In this document: one piece after another, positions 31,761-40,403 of the stretch
Layout: each line of letters starts with the position of its first letter
Numbering within the stretch: position 1 is the first letter of the stretch
Source of the DNA: Caldithrix abyssi DSM 13497
Lineage (GTDB): Bacteria; Calditrichota; Calditrichia; Calditrichales; Calditrichaceae
DNA length: 64,000 bases
Reading direction: 5' to 3'
Assembly (NCBI RefSeq): GCF_001886815.1
Contig: NZ_CP018099.1
Location: forward strand, 4,338,501-4,402,500
The notes under the pieces: model-generated
Seen by the model: the letters and a program-made list of their open reading frames with translations, nothing else
Database searches by the model: none
Told to the model about the DNA's origin: nothing
Position numbers and translations under genes: made by a program

Positions 31761-33185
31761 TTGAAGAGAGAATTAAAACTTTCGCAGCATGCGCTGGATT
31801 TTATTGACGAACATAAATTACAAACGCTTTTACAAAGGCCGCACCCCGAGCCCGAACAGGTGCGCGAGGTCATCGCCAAAAGCCTTTCAAAAAAAGCGCT
31901 GCAAATAGACGAAACAGCGGTGTTGTTACGCACGACCGATCCGGATATGGTAGAAGAGATTTTTGAAGCGGCGCGCAAATTAAAACGCGATGTTTACGGC
32001 AACCGCATTGTACTGTTTGCGCCGCTTTACATTGGCAATTACTGCGTGAACGACTGCGCCTATTGCTCGTTCAGGCGCAGCAACAAAAACGCCGTGCGCC
32101 GCACGCTTACGCCGCAGGAAATTGTTCAACAGGTAGAGGCATTAGAAGACAAAGGCCACAAACGCTTGATTCTGGTTTTCGGCGAACATCCCCATTACGA
32201 TGCCTCGTTCATTGCCGAAACCGTTCGTTCGGTTTACCAGATCAAAAAAGGCAACGGCGAAATCCGCCGCGTGAACATCAACGCCGCGCCGTTAGATCAT
32301 GAAGGCTTCCGGATCGTTAAACAGGCCGGCATCGGTACCTATCAGATTTTCATGGAGACCTATCACCACGAAACCTATCAGCGCGTTCATCCGCCAGATA
32401 CGTTTAAAGGCGACTACCTGTGGCGGCTGGATGCTTTGAATCGCGCTTTCGAAGCCGGCTGCGACGATGTGGGCATTGGCGCCCTGTTCGGCTTGTACGA
32501 CTGGCGTTTCGAAGTTTTAGGGCTGGTGGCGCACTCCCTGTTTTTACAGGAACACTACGGAGTTGGCCCGCACACCATCAGTTTTCCGAGGCTGCAACCG
32601 GCATTGGGGGCGGAAACGCAATATCCCTATTTAGTAAACGATTACGATTTTAAACGATTGGTAGCCATTCTTCGCCTTTCCGTTCCGTACACCGGCATGA
32701 TTTTAACCGCGCGCGAAGGGGCCGAACTGCGACGCGAAATTTTAGCCTTTGGCGTTTCGCAAATCGACGCCGGCAGCCGCATCGAAATTGGCGGCTACAC
32801 CGAAATCGGCGACGCGCAGGTGCAGGTGCTGGAAAAAGAACAATTTAAACTGGGCGACCTGCGCAGCCTGGACGAGGTAATGCGTCAACTATTAGAAGAC
32901 GACTACCTGCCCAGCTTTTGCACCGCCTGCTACCGACTGGGCCGAACCGGCGAACATTTTATGGAATACGCCATCCCCGGTTTTATCCAGAACTTTTGCA
33001 CGCCCAACGGCCTTTTAACCCTGGCCGAATACCTGGAAGATTACGCCTCTGAGCAAACCAGAGCCGCGGGCAAGGCTTTAATCGAACGGGAGCTCAAAAA
33101 AATTAGCGACCAACGTATTGTAAAAGCCGTTCAACAACGGCTGAAAAAAATTAGGGAAGAAGGTCAACGTGATCTCTATTTTTAG
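31761..33185 (+). CDS. hydG: [FeFe]-hydrogenase maturase HydG (tyrosine-cleaving radical SAM)
   Basis: A 474-residue enzyme of normal length, starting with TTG 31761 after AAGGAAG; no in-frame ATG lies upstream. The radical SAM motif is NYCVNDCAYCSFRRSN (Cys95, 99, 102), and the C-terminal second cluster motif CX2CX22C is at Cys387, 390 and 413 (CTACYRLGRTGEHFM ... FCTPNGLL). HydG cleaves tyrosine to p-cresol and dehydroglycine, yielding CO and cyanide on an iron that becomes the H-cluster diiron unit. The aspartase gene follows after nine bases. Confidence 0.95.
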   Translation: MKRELKLSQHALDFIDEHKLQTLLQRPHPEPEQVREVIAKSLSKKALQIDETAVLLRTTDPDMVEEIFEAARKLKRDVYGNRIVLFAPLYIGNYCVNDCAYCSFRRSNKNAVRRTLTPQEIVQQVEALEDKGHKRLILVFGEHPHYDASFIAETVRSVYQIKKGNGEIRRVNINAAPLDHEGFRIVKQAGIGTYQIFMETYHHETYQRVHPPDTFKGDYLWRLDALNRAFEAGCDDVGIGALFGLYDWRFEVLGLVAHSLFLQEHYGVGPHTISFPRLQPALGAETQYPYLVNDYDFKRLVAILRLSVPYTGMILTAREGAELRREILAFGVSQIDAGSRIEIGGYTEIGDAQVQVLEKEQFKLGDLRSLDEVMRQLLEDDYLPSFCTACYRLGRTGEHFMEYAIPGFIQNFCTPNGLLTLAEYLEDYASEQTRAAGKALIERELKKISDQRIVKAVQQRLKKIREEGQRDLYF

Positions 33186-33194
33186 GCGAAGCCC

Positions 33195-34601
33195 ATGAAA
33201 GCATATCGTAAAGAAAAAGATCTGCTCGGCGCGCGCGAAATTCCCGCCGACGCGCTGTATGGAATCCATACCCTGCGCGCGGTAGAAAATTTTCCTTTAA
33301 GCGGCAGAACCGTCCACCCTGCTTTAATTCACGCTTACGGCGCGGTTAAATGGGCCTGCGCTAAGACAAATGCCGAATTGGGTTATTTGCCAGAAGAAGT
33401 TTACCGCCCGCTGGCCCAGGCCTGTGAGGAAATGGCCGACGGCAAACTCGACGCGCACATTTTAGTCGATGCCCTGCAGGGCGGAGCCGGCACCTCGTTG
33501 AATATGAATGTTAATGAAGTTCTGGCCAACCGCGCTTTGCAACTGGCGGGAAAACAACCCGGACAATACGAATTCATCCATCCGCTGGAACATGTAAATC
33601 TGCACCAGTCCACCAACGACACCTTTCCCACCGCTTTGCGCGTGGCCGCCATCCGGCTGTTAAAACAACTGGAAAACGAGCTGGTGCGCCTGCTTGAAAC
33701 CCTGCAAAATCTGGAAAAAAAATTTGCGCACGTGGTTAAGATCGGTCGCACCGAATTGCAGGATGCCGTTTTGACGACCATGGGAAGAACCTTTGGCGCT
33801 TACGCCGACGCAATCAGCCGCGATCGCTGGCGCGTTTATAAAGCGGAAGAGCGGCTGCGCGTGGTTAACCTGGGCGGAACGGCCATCGGCACGGGCATTA
33901 CCGCTCCCCGCCGCTACATCTTTAAAGTGGTGCAGCATTTAAACGCCATCACCGGGCTGGGATTGGCAAGAGCCGAAAATCTGATCGATGCCACGCAAAA
34001 CAGCGACGCCCTGGTAGAAGCCGACGGTATTTTACAAACCTGCGCGGTTAATCTGCACAAAATCAGTAACGATTTGCGCTGGCTTTCATCCGGCCCGCAC
34101 GCCGGTTTAAACGAAATCATTCTGCCGGCCAGGCAGGCCGGCTCTTCCGTCATGCCCGGCAAGATCAATCCGGTCATCCCCGAAGCCGTAATGCAGGCGG
34201 CCATGACGGTGATGGGAAATCATACGCGCCTTGTGCAGGCCTGCGCGGCCGGCAACCTGGAATTAAACGCCTTTATGCCGCTCATCGCCGACGCCCTGCT
34301 GGAAAACTTTTCCCTGCTTACAAAAGCCAGCCATATTTTAAATCGCATGGCCTTAAAAGACCTGCAGGTTAACGAAGCCAACTGCAAAAAACAGGTCGAA
34401 AATTCCACGGCCATATTAACCGCGCTGGTCGGGCGGCTGGGCTACGAAAAGATTCAACAGGTAGCGCAAAAGATGCAGCAAACCGGTCAATCCGTTCGTG
34501 AAATTGTCATTTCGGAAGGCTGGCTGGATGAATCGACCTTTAATGAATTAACCTCAGCCGAAGCCGTCAACCGCCTGGGCACGGAGGAACGTACAAAATG
34601 A
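33195..34601 (+). CDS. aspA: Aspartate ammonia-lyase
   Basis: A 468-residue member of the aspartase/fumarase superfamily. Signatures: STNDTFPTALRVAAI, RTELQDAVLTTMGRTFGAYA, and the mobile loop GSSVMPGKINPVIPEAVMQ (about 315-335) with the catalytic Ser. Aspartase and class II fumarase are hard to tell apart by eye; the RTELQDA and LEHVNLHQST patterns favour aspartase. It converts aspartate to fumarate and ammonium. It lies between hydG and hydF with nine-base spacing and a four-base overlap, so it is a fixed part of the maturation operon. Confidence 0.85.
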   Translation: MKAYRKEKDLLGAREIPADALYGIHTLRAVENFPLSGRTVHPALIHAYGAVKWACAKTNAELGYLPEEVYRPLAQACEEMADGKLDAHILVDALQGGAGTSLNMNVNEVLANRALQLAGKQPGQYEFIHPLEHVNLHQSTNDTFPTALRVAAIRLLKQLENELVRLLETLQNLEKKFAHVVKIGRTELQDAVLTTMGRTFGAYADAISRDRWRVYKAEERLRVVNLGGTAIGTGITAPRRYIFKVVQHLNAITGLGLARAENLIDATQNSDALVEADGILQTCAVNLHKISNDLRWLSSGPHAGLNEIILPARQAGSSVMPGKINPVIPEAVMQAAMTVMGNHTRLVQACAAGNLELNAFMPLIADALLENFSLLTKASHILNRMALKDLQVNEANCKKQVENSTAILTALVGRLGYEKIQQVAQKMQQTGQSVREIVISEGWLDESTFNELTSAEAVNRLGTEERTK

Positions 34602-35827
34602 GAAATACGCCCCAATCGATCCGTTTGCACATCGCCCTGTTCGGGCGGAGAAACGTGGGCAAATCGTCGTTAATCAATGCTTTGACCGGACAAAACCTGT
34701 CCATTGTTTCCGAAACGCCGGGCACCACAACCGATCCCGTCCTCAAAGCCATGGAGCTGTTGCCATTTGGCCCGGTGGTTTTTATCGATACCGCCGGCAT
34801 CGACGACCGGGGCGCCCTTGGACAACAGCGCGTGGAAAAAACGCTTAAAATGATCGATCGCTGCGATGTGGCCGTGCTGGTGATTGACAACCGCTGGGAT
34901 CATTACGAGTCCGAGCTGCTCAAACGCCTTCAAACACAGCGCATTCCTACCATTGTCGTTTTTAACAAAAGCGATCAACATCCGCCGGATTTAAATCTGG
35001 TCCGAAAGCTGGAGCGGCAAAAAATTCCCTGGGTAAAGACCTGCGCTACTTCCAATGAAGGCATCAATGCCTTAAAAGAGCAGATCATGCGCCTGGCGCC
35101 CGATAAATCTCAAATCCAGCCGACCATCATCGGCGACCTGATCCATCCGGGCGCGCTGGTGGTTCTGGTTACGCCCATCGATCTGGAAGCGCCTGCCGGT
35201 CGTTTGATCTTACCGCAGGTGCAAACCATCCGCGATATTCTGGATCACGACGCATTTTGTCTGGTGGTGAAAGAACGCGAGCTAAAGTACGCGCTGGCGC
35301 AGTTGAAAAATCCGCCGGCGCTGGTGGTAACCGATTCTCAGGCCTTTTTAAAAGTGGCCGCCGATACCCCGCAAAATGTGCCCATGACCTCTTTTTCCAT
35401 TCTCTTTGCCCGGCTTAAAGGCGATTTAACGGTTTTTGTGCAGGGCGCCCTGGCCATTGAGCGGCTAAAGCCCGACAGCCACATTTTAATCGCCGAAGCC
35501 TGCACACACCATGTGGTGGGCGACGATATCGGCCGCGTTAAAATTCCGCGCTGGTTGAGGCAATATGTGGGCGCGCCGCTGAACTTTACGCACGTTCAGG
35601 GCCACGACTTCCCCGAAGACCTCTCCCGGTTTGATCTGGTGATTCACTGCGGCGGATGTACCATTAACCGACGTTTAATGCAATCCCGAATTTTAAAATG
35701 TAAAGAGGCCGGCGTGCCGATTACCAATTACGGCGTGACCATTGCCTATTCGCTGGGGATTTTTGAAAGAGCTTTGCAAATTTTTCCGGAAGCGCTGGAA
35801 GCGTACAAACAAGAGCAAACTTTTTGA
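34598..35827 (+). CDS. hydF: [FeFe]-hydrogenase maturation GTPase HydF
   Basis: A 409-residue scaffold protein. The GTPase domain has G1 GRRNVGKSS (about 13), G2 in TPGTTTDPV, G3 DTAG, and G4 NKSD. The dimerisation domain follows, and the C-terminal cluster-binding part carries CTHH (Cys302) and HCGGC (Cys351, Cys354), the family [4Fe-4S] ligands. HydF receives the diiron precursor from HydE and loads it into HydA. Its ATG overlaps the aspA stop (ATGA), completing the maturase operon. The stop is 21 bases from the convergent receiver gene. Confidence 0.95.
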   Translation: MRNTPQSIRLHIALFGRRNVGKSSLINALTGQNLSIVSETPGTTTDPVLKAMELLPFGPVVFIDTAGIDDRGALGQQRVEKTLKMIDRCDVAVLVIDNRWDHYESELLKRLQTQRIPTIVVFNKSDQHPPDLNLVRKLERQKIPWVKTCATSNEGINALKEQIMRLAPDKSQIQPTIIGDLIHPGALVVLVTPIDLEAPAGRLILPQVQTIRDILDHDAFCLVVKERELKYALAQLKNPPALVVTDSQAFLKVAADTPQNVPMTSFSILFARLKGDLTVFVQGALAIERLKPDSHILIAEACTHHVVGDDIGRVKIPRWLRQYVGAPLNFTHVQGHDFPEDLSRFDLVIHCGGCTINRRLMQSRILKCKEAGVPITNYGVTIAYSLGIFERALQIFPEALEAYKQEQTF

Positions 35828-35835
35828 TTAAAAAA

Positions 35836-35872
35836 AATCGATCGCCATTACTGGGTTAAAAGCCGATCGATT
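35836..35872. terminator. Candidate bidirectional terminator between hydF and the convergent receiver gene
   Basis: AATCGATCG (35836-35844) pairs with CGATCGATT (35864-35872) around a 19-base loop; A and T runs flank both sides. The second arm is inside the 3' end of the minus-strand gene. The long loop lowers confidence. Confidence 0.4.
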
Positions 35873-36216
35873 AAATCTTTTAATTCACCAACACGAAAAG
35901 GCTTTTTTAAATAAATGTAATCTTCGCTTTCCGGCAATTCGGCGGCATTTTGCTCCCGATCAAATCCCGACATGAGAATGTAGCTGGCCTGCGGAAAATC
36001 CGGCTGAAGACGCTCAAAAAGTTCCCTGCCGCTCAGGCCGGGTAAATTGACGTCAATAAAGATCAGATCAAAAGTCTCTTCAGTGTTTGCCACGCACTCC
36101 AGCGCCTGCTCGCCGCTTTCCGCTTCAATGACCTCAAAATCCCATATATGGAGTAACTCTGTGAGGACCTCGCGCAGGCCAATCTCATCATCCACAATCA
36201 ACGCGCTTTTTTTCAT
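35848..36216 (-). CDS. Stand-alone receiver-domain response regulator (CheY-like)
   Basis: A 122-residue receiver: VDDE at 8-11, phosphoacceptor Asp55 in LIFIDVNLPGLSG, conserved Ser in YILMSGFDRE, Lys in YIYLKKPFRVGEL. No output domain. It is convergent to hydF and divergent from the symporter gene, so it has its own promoter. It is the third receiver in this neighbourhood and a candidate alternative target of the hydrogenase-like kinase, though that pairing is only inferred from location. Confidence 0.85.
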   Translation of the reverse strand: MKKSALIVDDEIGLREVLTELLHIWDFEVIEAESGEQALECVANTEETFDLIFIDVNLPGLSGRELFERLQPDFPQASYILMSGFDREQNAAELPESEDYIYLKKPFRVGELKDLIDRLLTQ

Positions 36217-36302
36217 CCTGCTTCCAATAAATTTTAGATTTTTTACAATATAAGAAAATTTACTAAATTGTGAGCAATTAACAAGTTTTTATCGGAGGCA
36301 AA

Positions 36303-37802
36303 ATGGGTCTTTCTATAATTGATCTGATTATCATTGTACTTTACCTGATTCTGGCCGCTGTGATTGGCTCGCTGTCGGGCGGCAAACAAAAAAACATTAA
36401 GGATTATTTTCTGGGCGGCACTTCCGTTCCCTGGTGGGCGGTAGCCTTTTCCATTGTAGCCGCAGAAACCAGCAGTCTTACCTTCATTAGTATTCCCGGT
36501 CTTGCGTACCTGACCAATCTGAACTTTTTACAGTTAACTATCGGATTTTTAACGGCGCGCGTCATTATTGCGCTGGTCTTTTTGCCGGCTTACAAAAAGG
36601 GCGAACTAAAAACCGCTTACGCCTTTTTAGGCGAACGTTTCGGGCAACGCACGCAACGCTTTGCCTCCATCGTCTTTTTGTTCACGCGCATCGCCGCCGA
36701 TGGGGTGCGTTTGTTTGCCACAGCCATTCCGCTGGCCATCATTCTAAAAGCGGCGCCCTGGTTTCAGGACTGGAGTAATTTCCAGATTTATCTGATATCG
36801 ATCATTCTGATTGCCATTATTTCCCTTATTTACACATACACCGGTGGGATGAAAGGCGTTATCTGGGCCGACGTTTTGCAGATGTCCATTTACGTGGGCG
36901 GCGCCATCATTGCCCTGTTCATTCTCTGGCGCCATCTGCCTGCCGATTTTTCCATTCCGGCAGAAAAATGGCAGGTGTTTAATCTCGATTTCGGCCAATC
37001 GCTCGCCGATTTTTTTAGAAAGCCCTACACCCTTTTAGGGGCGTTAATCGGCGGCACCTTTCTCTCGCTCGCTTCGCACGGCACCGATCAGCTAATCGTA
37101 CAGCGTTTGCTTTCCACGCCCTCGTTAAAAGACAGCCAAAAAGCGATTATTACCAGCGGGGTGATTATCATCTTCCAGTTCGCTCTTTTTTTGGTTGTGG
37201 GACTCTTGCTTTACGCCTTCTACCATGGCATTTCCATTGCTTCGCCAGATGCGCCTTTCCACAAGCCGGATGAAATCTTTCCCTATTTTATCATCCACAA
37301 TTTACCGTTCGGCATTAAGGGGCTGATCATTGCCGGACTGTTTGCCGCGGCCATGTCCACTCTGGCCGGCTCCATGAGTTCGCTTTCCGGATCGGCCATG
37401 ATGGATTTGTACAAACCGATCACCAAAAAGAATTTGAGCCATAAACAGGAACTGGCCGTCTCCCGCTTTTTCACCATTCTTTCGGGCGTTATTCTGACGG
37501 TTGTGGCCTTGTTGTTTATTAAAATGAGTCATTCGGTGGTGGAGATTGCGCTGGGCATTGCCTCAATTACCTACGGCGGCTTGCTGGGCGTGTTTTTACT
37601 CGGTTTGCTCTCTCAAAAAGTTCAGGAAAAGGCGGCCATTATTGCTTTTACAGCCGGCTTGCTGGCCATGCTTTCGGTTAGCATTACGCCCATCCTTTTA
37701 GGACAGGCGCCCTTTGTGCACTGGACGTGGTATGTTTTAATCGGTAGCGTAGTCACCATTGGCGTTGGCCTCGTTTCCCAATGGATAATTCAAAGGCTTT
37801 AA
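36303..37802 (+). CDS. Sodium:solute symporter (SSS family)
   Basis: A 499-residue inner-membrane transporter with about 13 helices. The start is typical (IIDLIIIVLYLILAAVIGSL, then NIKDYFLGGTSVPWWAVAFSIVAAETSSLTFISIPG), with the SSS core TYTGGMKGVIWADVLQM and GLFAAAMSTLAGSMSSLSGSAMMDLYKP. It couples Na+ entry to uptake of a sugar, amino acid or carboxylate; the substrate cannot be read from sequence. TCGGAGG precedes the ATG. The repeat-rich island starts right after it. Confidence 0.85.
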   Translation: MGLSIIDLIIIVLYLILAAVIGSLSGGKQKNIKDYFLGGTSVPWWAVAFSIVAAETSSLTFISIPGLAYLTNLNFLQLTIGFLTARVIIALVFLPAYKKGELKTAYAFLGERFGQRTQRFASIVFLFTRIAADGVRLFATAIPLAIILKAAPWFQDWSNFQIYLISIILIAIISLIYTYTGGMKGVIWADVLQMSIYVGGAIIALFILWRHLPADFSIPAEKWQVFNLDFGQSLADFFRKPYTLLGALIGGTFLSLASHGTDQLIVQRLLSTPSLKDSQKAIITSGVIIIFQFALFLVVGLLLYAFYHGISIASPDAPFHKPDEIFPYFIIHNLPFGIKGLIIAGLFAAAMSTLAGSMSSLSGSAMMDLYKPITKKNLSHKQELAVSRFFTILSGVILTVVALLFIKMSHSVVEIALGIASITYGGLLGVFLLGLLSQKVQEKAAIIAFTAGLLAMLSVSITPILLGQAPFVHWTWYVLIGSVVTIGVGLVSQWIIQRL

Positions 37803-37837
37803 AAACTTAAGGCAAAGCGAAGGCCATGCTTGGCTGC

Positions 37838-37872
37838 AGGTTGATTGGTTGAATGGTTGAATGGTTGAATAG
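37838..37872 (+). repeat. TTGAATGGTT-type short repeat cluster (copy 4)
   Basis: TTGATTGGTTGAATGG followed by two more TTGAATGGT-like units, ending GGTTGAATAG. It marks the left edge of a 1-kb stretch without genes. Confidence 0.6.
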
Positions 37873-37930
37873 AAATTGGCGGCGTTTGCGCCCAGCATAC
37901 CGCCGACAAAAATTCTCACCAGCAAGTCTT

Positions 37931-37965
37931 CCTCCTCTCCCAGACTTTTATTCTGGGGGAGGAGG
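37931..37965. repeat. Long hairpin repeat (CTCCCAGA type)
   Basis: CCTCCTCTCCCAGA pairs with TCTGGGGGAGGAGG around the loop CTTTTAT, with one bulge. The same hairpin style occurs next to repeat A at 12228-12248 and inside the A elements. It may act as a strong terminator for the symporter gene 130 bases upstream. Confidence 0.5.
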
Positions 37966-38040
37966 ATCGAGGGAGGGAGGGCAATTACAGGAAAGCAGAA
38001 ACTTTTTTTGATTTTTACATTCTTTGCGCCTTTGTGACTT

Positions 38041-38084
38041 CTCTGTGCGCTGTGTGCTGTGCGCTGTGTGCTGTGCGCTCTGTG
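38041..38084 (+). repeat. Tandem repeat of CTGTGCGCTGTGTG
   Basis: Three imperfect copies of a 14-base unit (CTGTGCGCTGTGTG) in a row. Low-complexity GT/GC-rich sequence, no coding potential. Not a CRISPR: no spacers. Confidence 0.55.
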
Positions 38085-38182
38085 GTTGCTTAAATTCTTG
38101 CGGGAATGTTTTTGGTTGTGGTTTTGCTGTACTACAATTAAAAATTACGAATTATCACGCGGAGCGGGAGGCTGTGCCCGAA

Positions 38183-38317
38183 TTGTAGAGTGCCGGTTTG
38201 CTTAGCTTTAGTCTCAGAATAGTTTGTTTAATCTTTTTCTGCGATGATTGGCGTAATCTGCTAAAAAATTACTTTGCGCGCATTGCGGTTGATTTTAGTT
38301 GCGGCTTTGCTGCCCTG
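38183..38317 (+). repeat. Repeat family B, copy 2
   Basis: About 135 bases, nearly identical to 38741-38872: starts around GTGCCGGTTTGCTTAGC, passes TTGGCGTAATCTGCTAAAAA and ends GGCTTTGCTGCC. No ORF of note. These elements are found next to or near repeat A at most sites. Confidence 0.7.
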
Positions 38318-38326
38318 AGGATAGTT

Positions 38327-38470
38327 TTTGAACCTTGATTTTCAGGATTAAAGGATTTTCTTGATTTTTTACTACAATTAAACGATGCATCTCTTTTTAA
38401 AGATAAATTCTGGAATGCAAAAAAAAATAATCCCGTTAATCCAAAAATCAAGCAAATCCTGGTTCAAAAA
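38327..38470. repeat. MITE-like repeat with TTTTTGAACC inverted ends
   Basis: TTTTTGAACC at 38327-38336 and GGTTCAAAAA near 38461-38470 are inverted, with further inner match of AAATCCTTGATTT-like and AAATCAAG-like arms. About 145 bp, no coding capacity. Flanking direct repeats are not obvious. It lies between repeat B copy 2 and repeat A copy 2. Confidence 0.45.
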
Positions 38471-38556
38471 TTAAATTATTCACCGGCCGGTCATTCCAAA
38501 TTCCCATCTGGCGGAATGCGAAAATTTTTGTGCTGTTTGAAAAACTCATCCCCCAG

Positions 38557-38737
38557 CCCGGGGCTGTCCCAAAAGTCAAAGAAAATGTATTTTTATAAAG
38601 TTTTTCTTTCCCTCACCCCCTTTAATTCCTCCGCTCCGGAAAATCGGGAGAGGGGGAAAGGGGGTGAGGGCTATTGTAAACTTTTCCATATAATTTTATA
38701 AATATACACTTGATGTCGCTTTTGAGACACCCTCGGG
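38557..38737 (+). repeat. Repeat family A, full copy 2
   Basis: Ends CCCGGGGCTGTCCCAAAAG (left) and CTTTTGAGACACCCTCGGG (right), an imperfect 19-bp inverted pair. The body matches 12055-12228 including the central hairpin (here CTCCGGAAAATCGGGAG variant). It is immediately followed by repeat B copy 3. Confidence 0.7.
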
Positions 38738-38740
38738 AGC

Positions 38741-38872
38741 AATTGTGCCGGTTTGCTTAGCTTTAGTCTCAGAATAGTTTGTTTAATCTTTTTCTGCGAT
38801 GATTGGCGTAATCTGCTAAAAAATTACTTTTCGCGTGTTGCGGTTGATTTTGGTTGCGGCTTTGCTGCCTTA
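38741..38872 (+). repeat. Repeat family B, copy 3
   Basis: Nearly identical to 38183-38317; begins at GTGCCGGTTTGCTTAGC and ends GCTTTGCTGCCTTAGAG. Its last bases form the stop codon region of the minus-strand ATPase gene, so the repeat abuts or has trimmed that gene. Confidence 0.7.
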
Positions 38873-39994
38873 GAGTAAAAAATCAAAATAATTTTTCGGA
38901 TGAATCACATAGGTTTGAGCCGGCTGGTAGGTTTTTAAAAACCTTTCAGGAAATCGCACCTTTTTCCTGGGATTCCATTTAATTTCATACGCTGTTAACT
39001 GCCCTCCTGTTTCTTCGAGGTAATCGATCTCCTGCTGGCTGTGGGTACGCCAGAAATAATAATTAACCGGTTTTAGCTCATTATTTAAATATTTCATTCG
39101 CTCGGCAATAAAAAAGTTTTCCCACAAAGCGCCAACGTCGGCGCGTAAAGGTAAGGAATTAAAATTTTTAATTAAGGCATTTCGGATTCCATTATCGTAA
39201 AAATAGATCTTTCGATTCTTTTTAATTTCATTGCGTAAATTGCGCGAAAAGGTTGGTAAACGAAAAATGACGAATGATTTTTCCAGAAGAGCGATGTATT
39301 TTTCTACGGTTTGTTTATCCGCGCCAATTAATTGGCCCAGCTCATTGAACGAAACTTCCTGTCCAATTTGCAGGGCTAATGCTTTTAAAAGTTTGTCTAA
39401 AATGTATGGTTTTTTAACCAATCCCATTGACAAAATATCTTTGTATAAATAACTCTCGGTCAATTCCCTCAGCAAAATTTGTTCACTGCCCGGTCTGTTG
39501 ACGATTTCCGGATAATATCCGTAAATTAGACGATGTTCCAACAAACGTTTTTCTTCTAAAAGCGAAGTATGATTCACCATTTCTTTAAAAGAAAAGGGAT
39601 ACAATTTGAAAACGAACTTACGGCCGGTTAAAGGCTCCTGCAATTCATCCGCCAGGTTTAATGAAGACGATCCTGTAACAATTATTTTTAAATTTTTTGT
39701 AGAATCGTGCAGCAATTTTAAGACAAGGCCAATCTCAGGAATTCGTTGCGCCTCATCAAAAACCACCACATTTTTATTGCCAATCAGGGCATGTAAACGG
39801 GTTGAAGTCGCTTTTGTTAATATTTCGCGGATATCAGGTTCATCGCCATTGAGCAAAAGATAAGGTTCATCGATTTTATCCAGTAACATTTTTACCAGGG
39901 TAGTTTTCCCGACCTGACGCGCTCCGTAAATGATAATGATTTTATTTAAATCAAGGTGCTTTAAAATAATATTTTCAAGGCTACGCTCAACCAT
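38870..39994 (-). CDS. AAA-type ATPase with DUF4143-like C-terminus (first copy)
   Basis: A 374-residue protein; ATG 39994 is preferred (GGGAGA ahead) over the frame start at 40045. Walker A YGARQVGKTTL (about 24-34), Walker B VVFDEAQRIPE, sensor-like IIVTGSSSLNLADE, then the DUF4143 region with a winged-helix (SFNELGQLIGADKQTVEKYIALLEKSF) and a PD-(D/E)xK-like end (WRTHSQQEIDYLEETGGQLTAYEIKW). These are common, poorly understood NTPases of bacterial and archaeal accessory regions. The C-terminal QEIDY...YEIKW is nuclease-like. Its 3' end sits on repeat B. Confidence 0.82.
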   Translation of the reverse strand: MVERSLENIILKHLDLNKIIIIYGARQVGKTTLVKMLLDKIDEPYLLLNGDEPDIREILTKATSTRLHALIGNKNVVVFDEAQRIPEIGLVLKLLHDSTKNLKIIVTGSSSLNLADELQEPLTGRKFVFKLYPFSFKEMVNHTSLLEEKRLLEHRLIYGYYPEIVNRPGSEQILLRELTESYLYKDILSMGLVKKPYILDKLLKALALQIGQEVSFNELGQLIGADKQTVEKYIALLEKSFVIFRLPTFSRNLRNEIKKNRKIYFYDNGIRNALIKNFNSLPLRADVGALWENFFIAERMKYLNNELKPVNYYFWRTHSQQEIDYLEETGGQLTAYEIKWNPRKKVRFPERFLKTYQPAQTYVIHPKNYFDFLL

Positions 39995-40092
39995 ACCATC
40001 TCCCAATATTTTATTAAATTTAAGATTTAAATCTCCAAATTTCAATTAATTTTTAGATTGTAATCTCCTATTTTAAATATATTCGGAGATTT

Positions 40093-40153
40093 TAGGATAC
40101 TTCCTCTGGAAGATCTAATCCCGCCCGGGCGGGATTTGAAAATTTTTGTGCTG
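40093..40153 (+). repeat. Repeat family C, intact copy 2
   Basis: TTTAGGATACTTCC, then AAGATCTAATCCCGCCCGGGCGGGAT and TTGAAAATTTTTGTGCTG in that order; the 18-bp core palindrome is uninterrupted. It provides an empty-site version of the IS insertion at 41576. Confidence 0.65.
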
Positions 40154-40200
40154 TTTTAAAAACTCATCCCCCAGCCCCTTCTCTTTAAAAAAGAGAAGGG

Positions 40201-40337
40201 GCGTAAATTGTGCCGATTTGCTGAACTTTGGTTTCAGAATAATTTGTTTAATTTTTTTCTGCGATTATTGGCGTAATCTGCTAAAAAATTACTTTGCGCG
40301 CGTTTCGGTTGGTTTTGGCTGGGGCTATGCTGCCTTT
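40201..40337 (+). repeat. Repeat family B, copy 4
   Basis: More diverged copy: AAATTGTGCCGATTTGCTG at the left, TTGGCGTAATCTGCTAAAAA in the middle, GGGGCTATGCTGCC at the right. With repeat C copy 2 it fills the gap 39995-40403; no gene is present there. Confidence 0.6.
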
Positions 40338-40403
40338 GATCTTACAGCGAAAGTGTTCTAATGGCATGGAAAATAAAAAATCGGTTAAGCAGTCCGGCTG
40401 GAC

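Noticed and set aside
38041-38084. Possible CRISPR-like repeat array
   Set aside because: The units are contiguous tandem copies without spacers and no cas genes are nearby.
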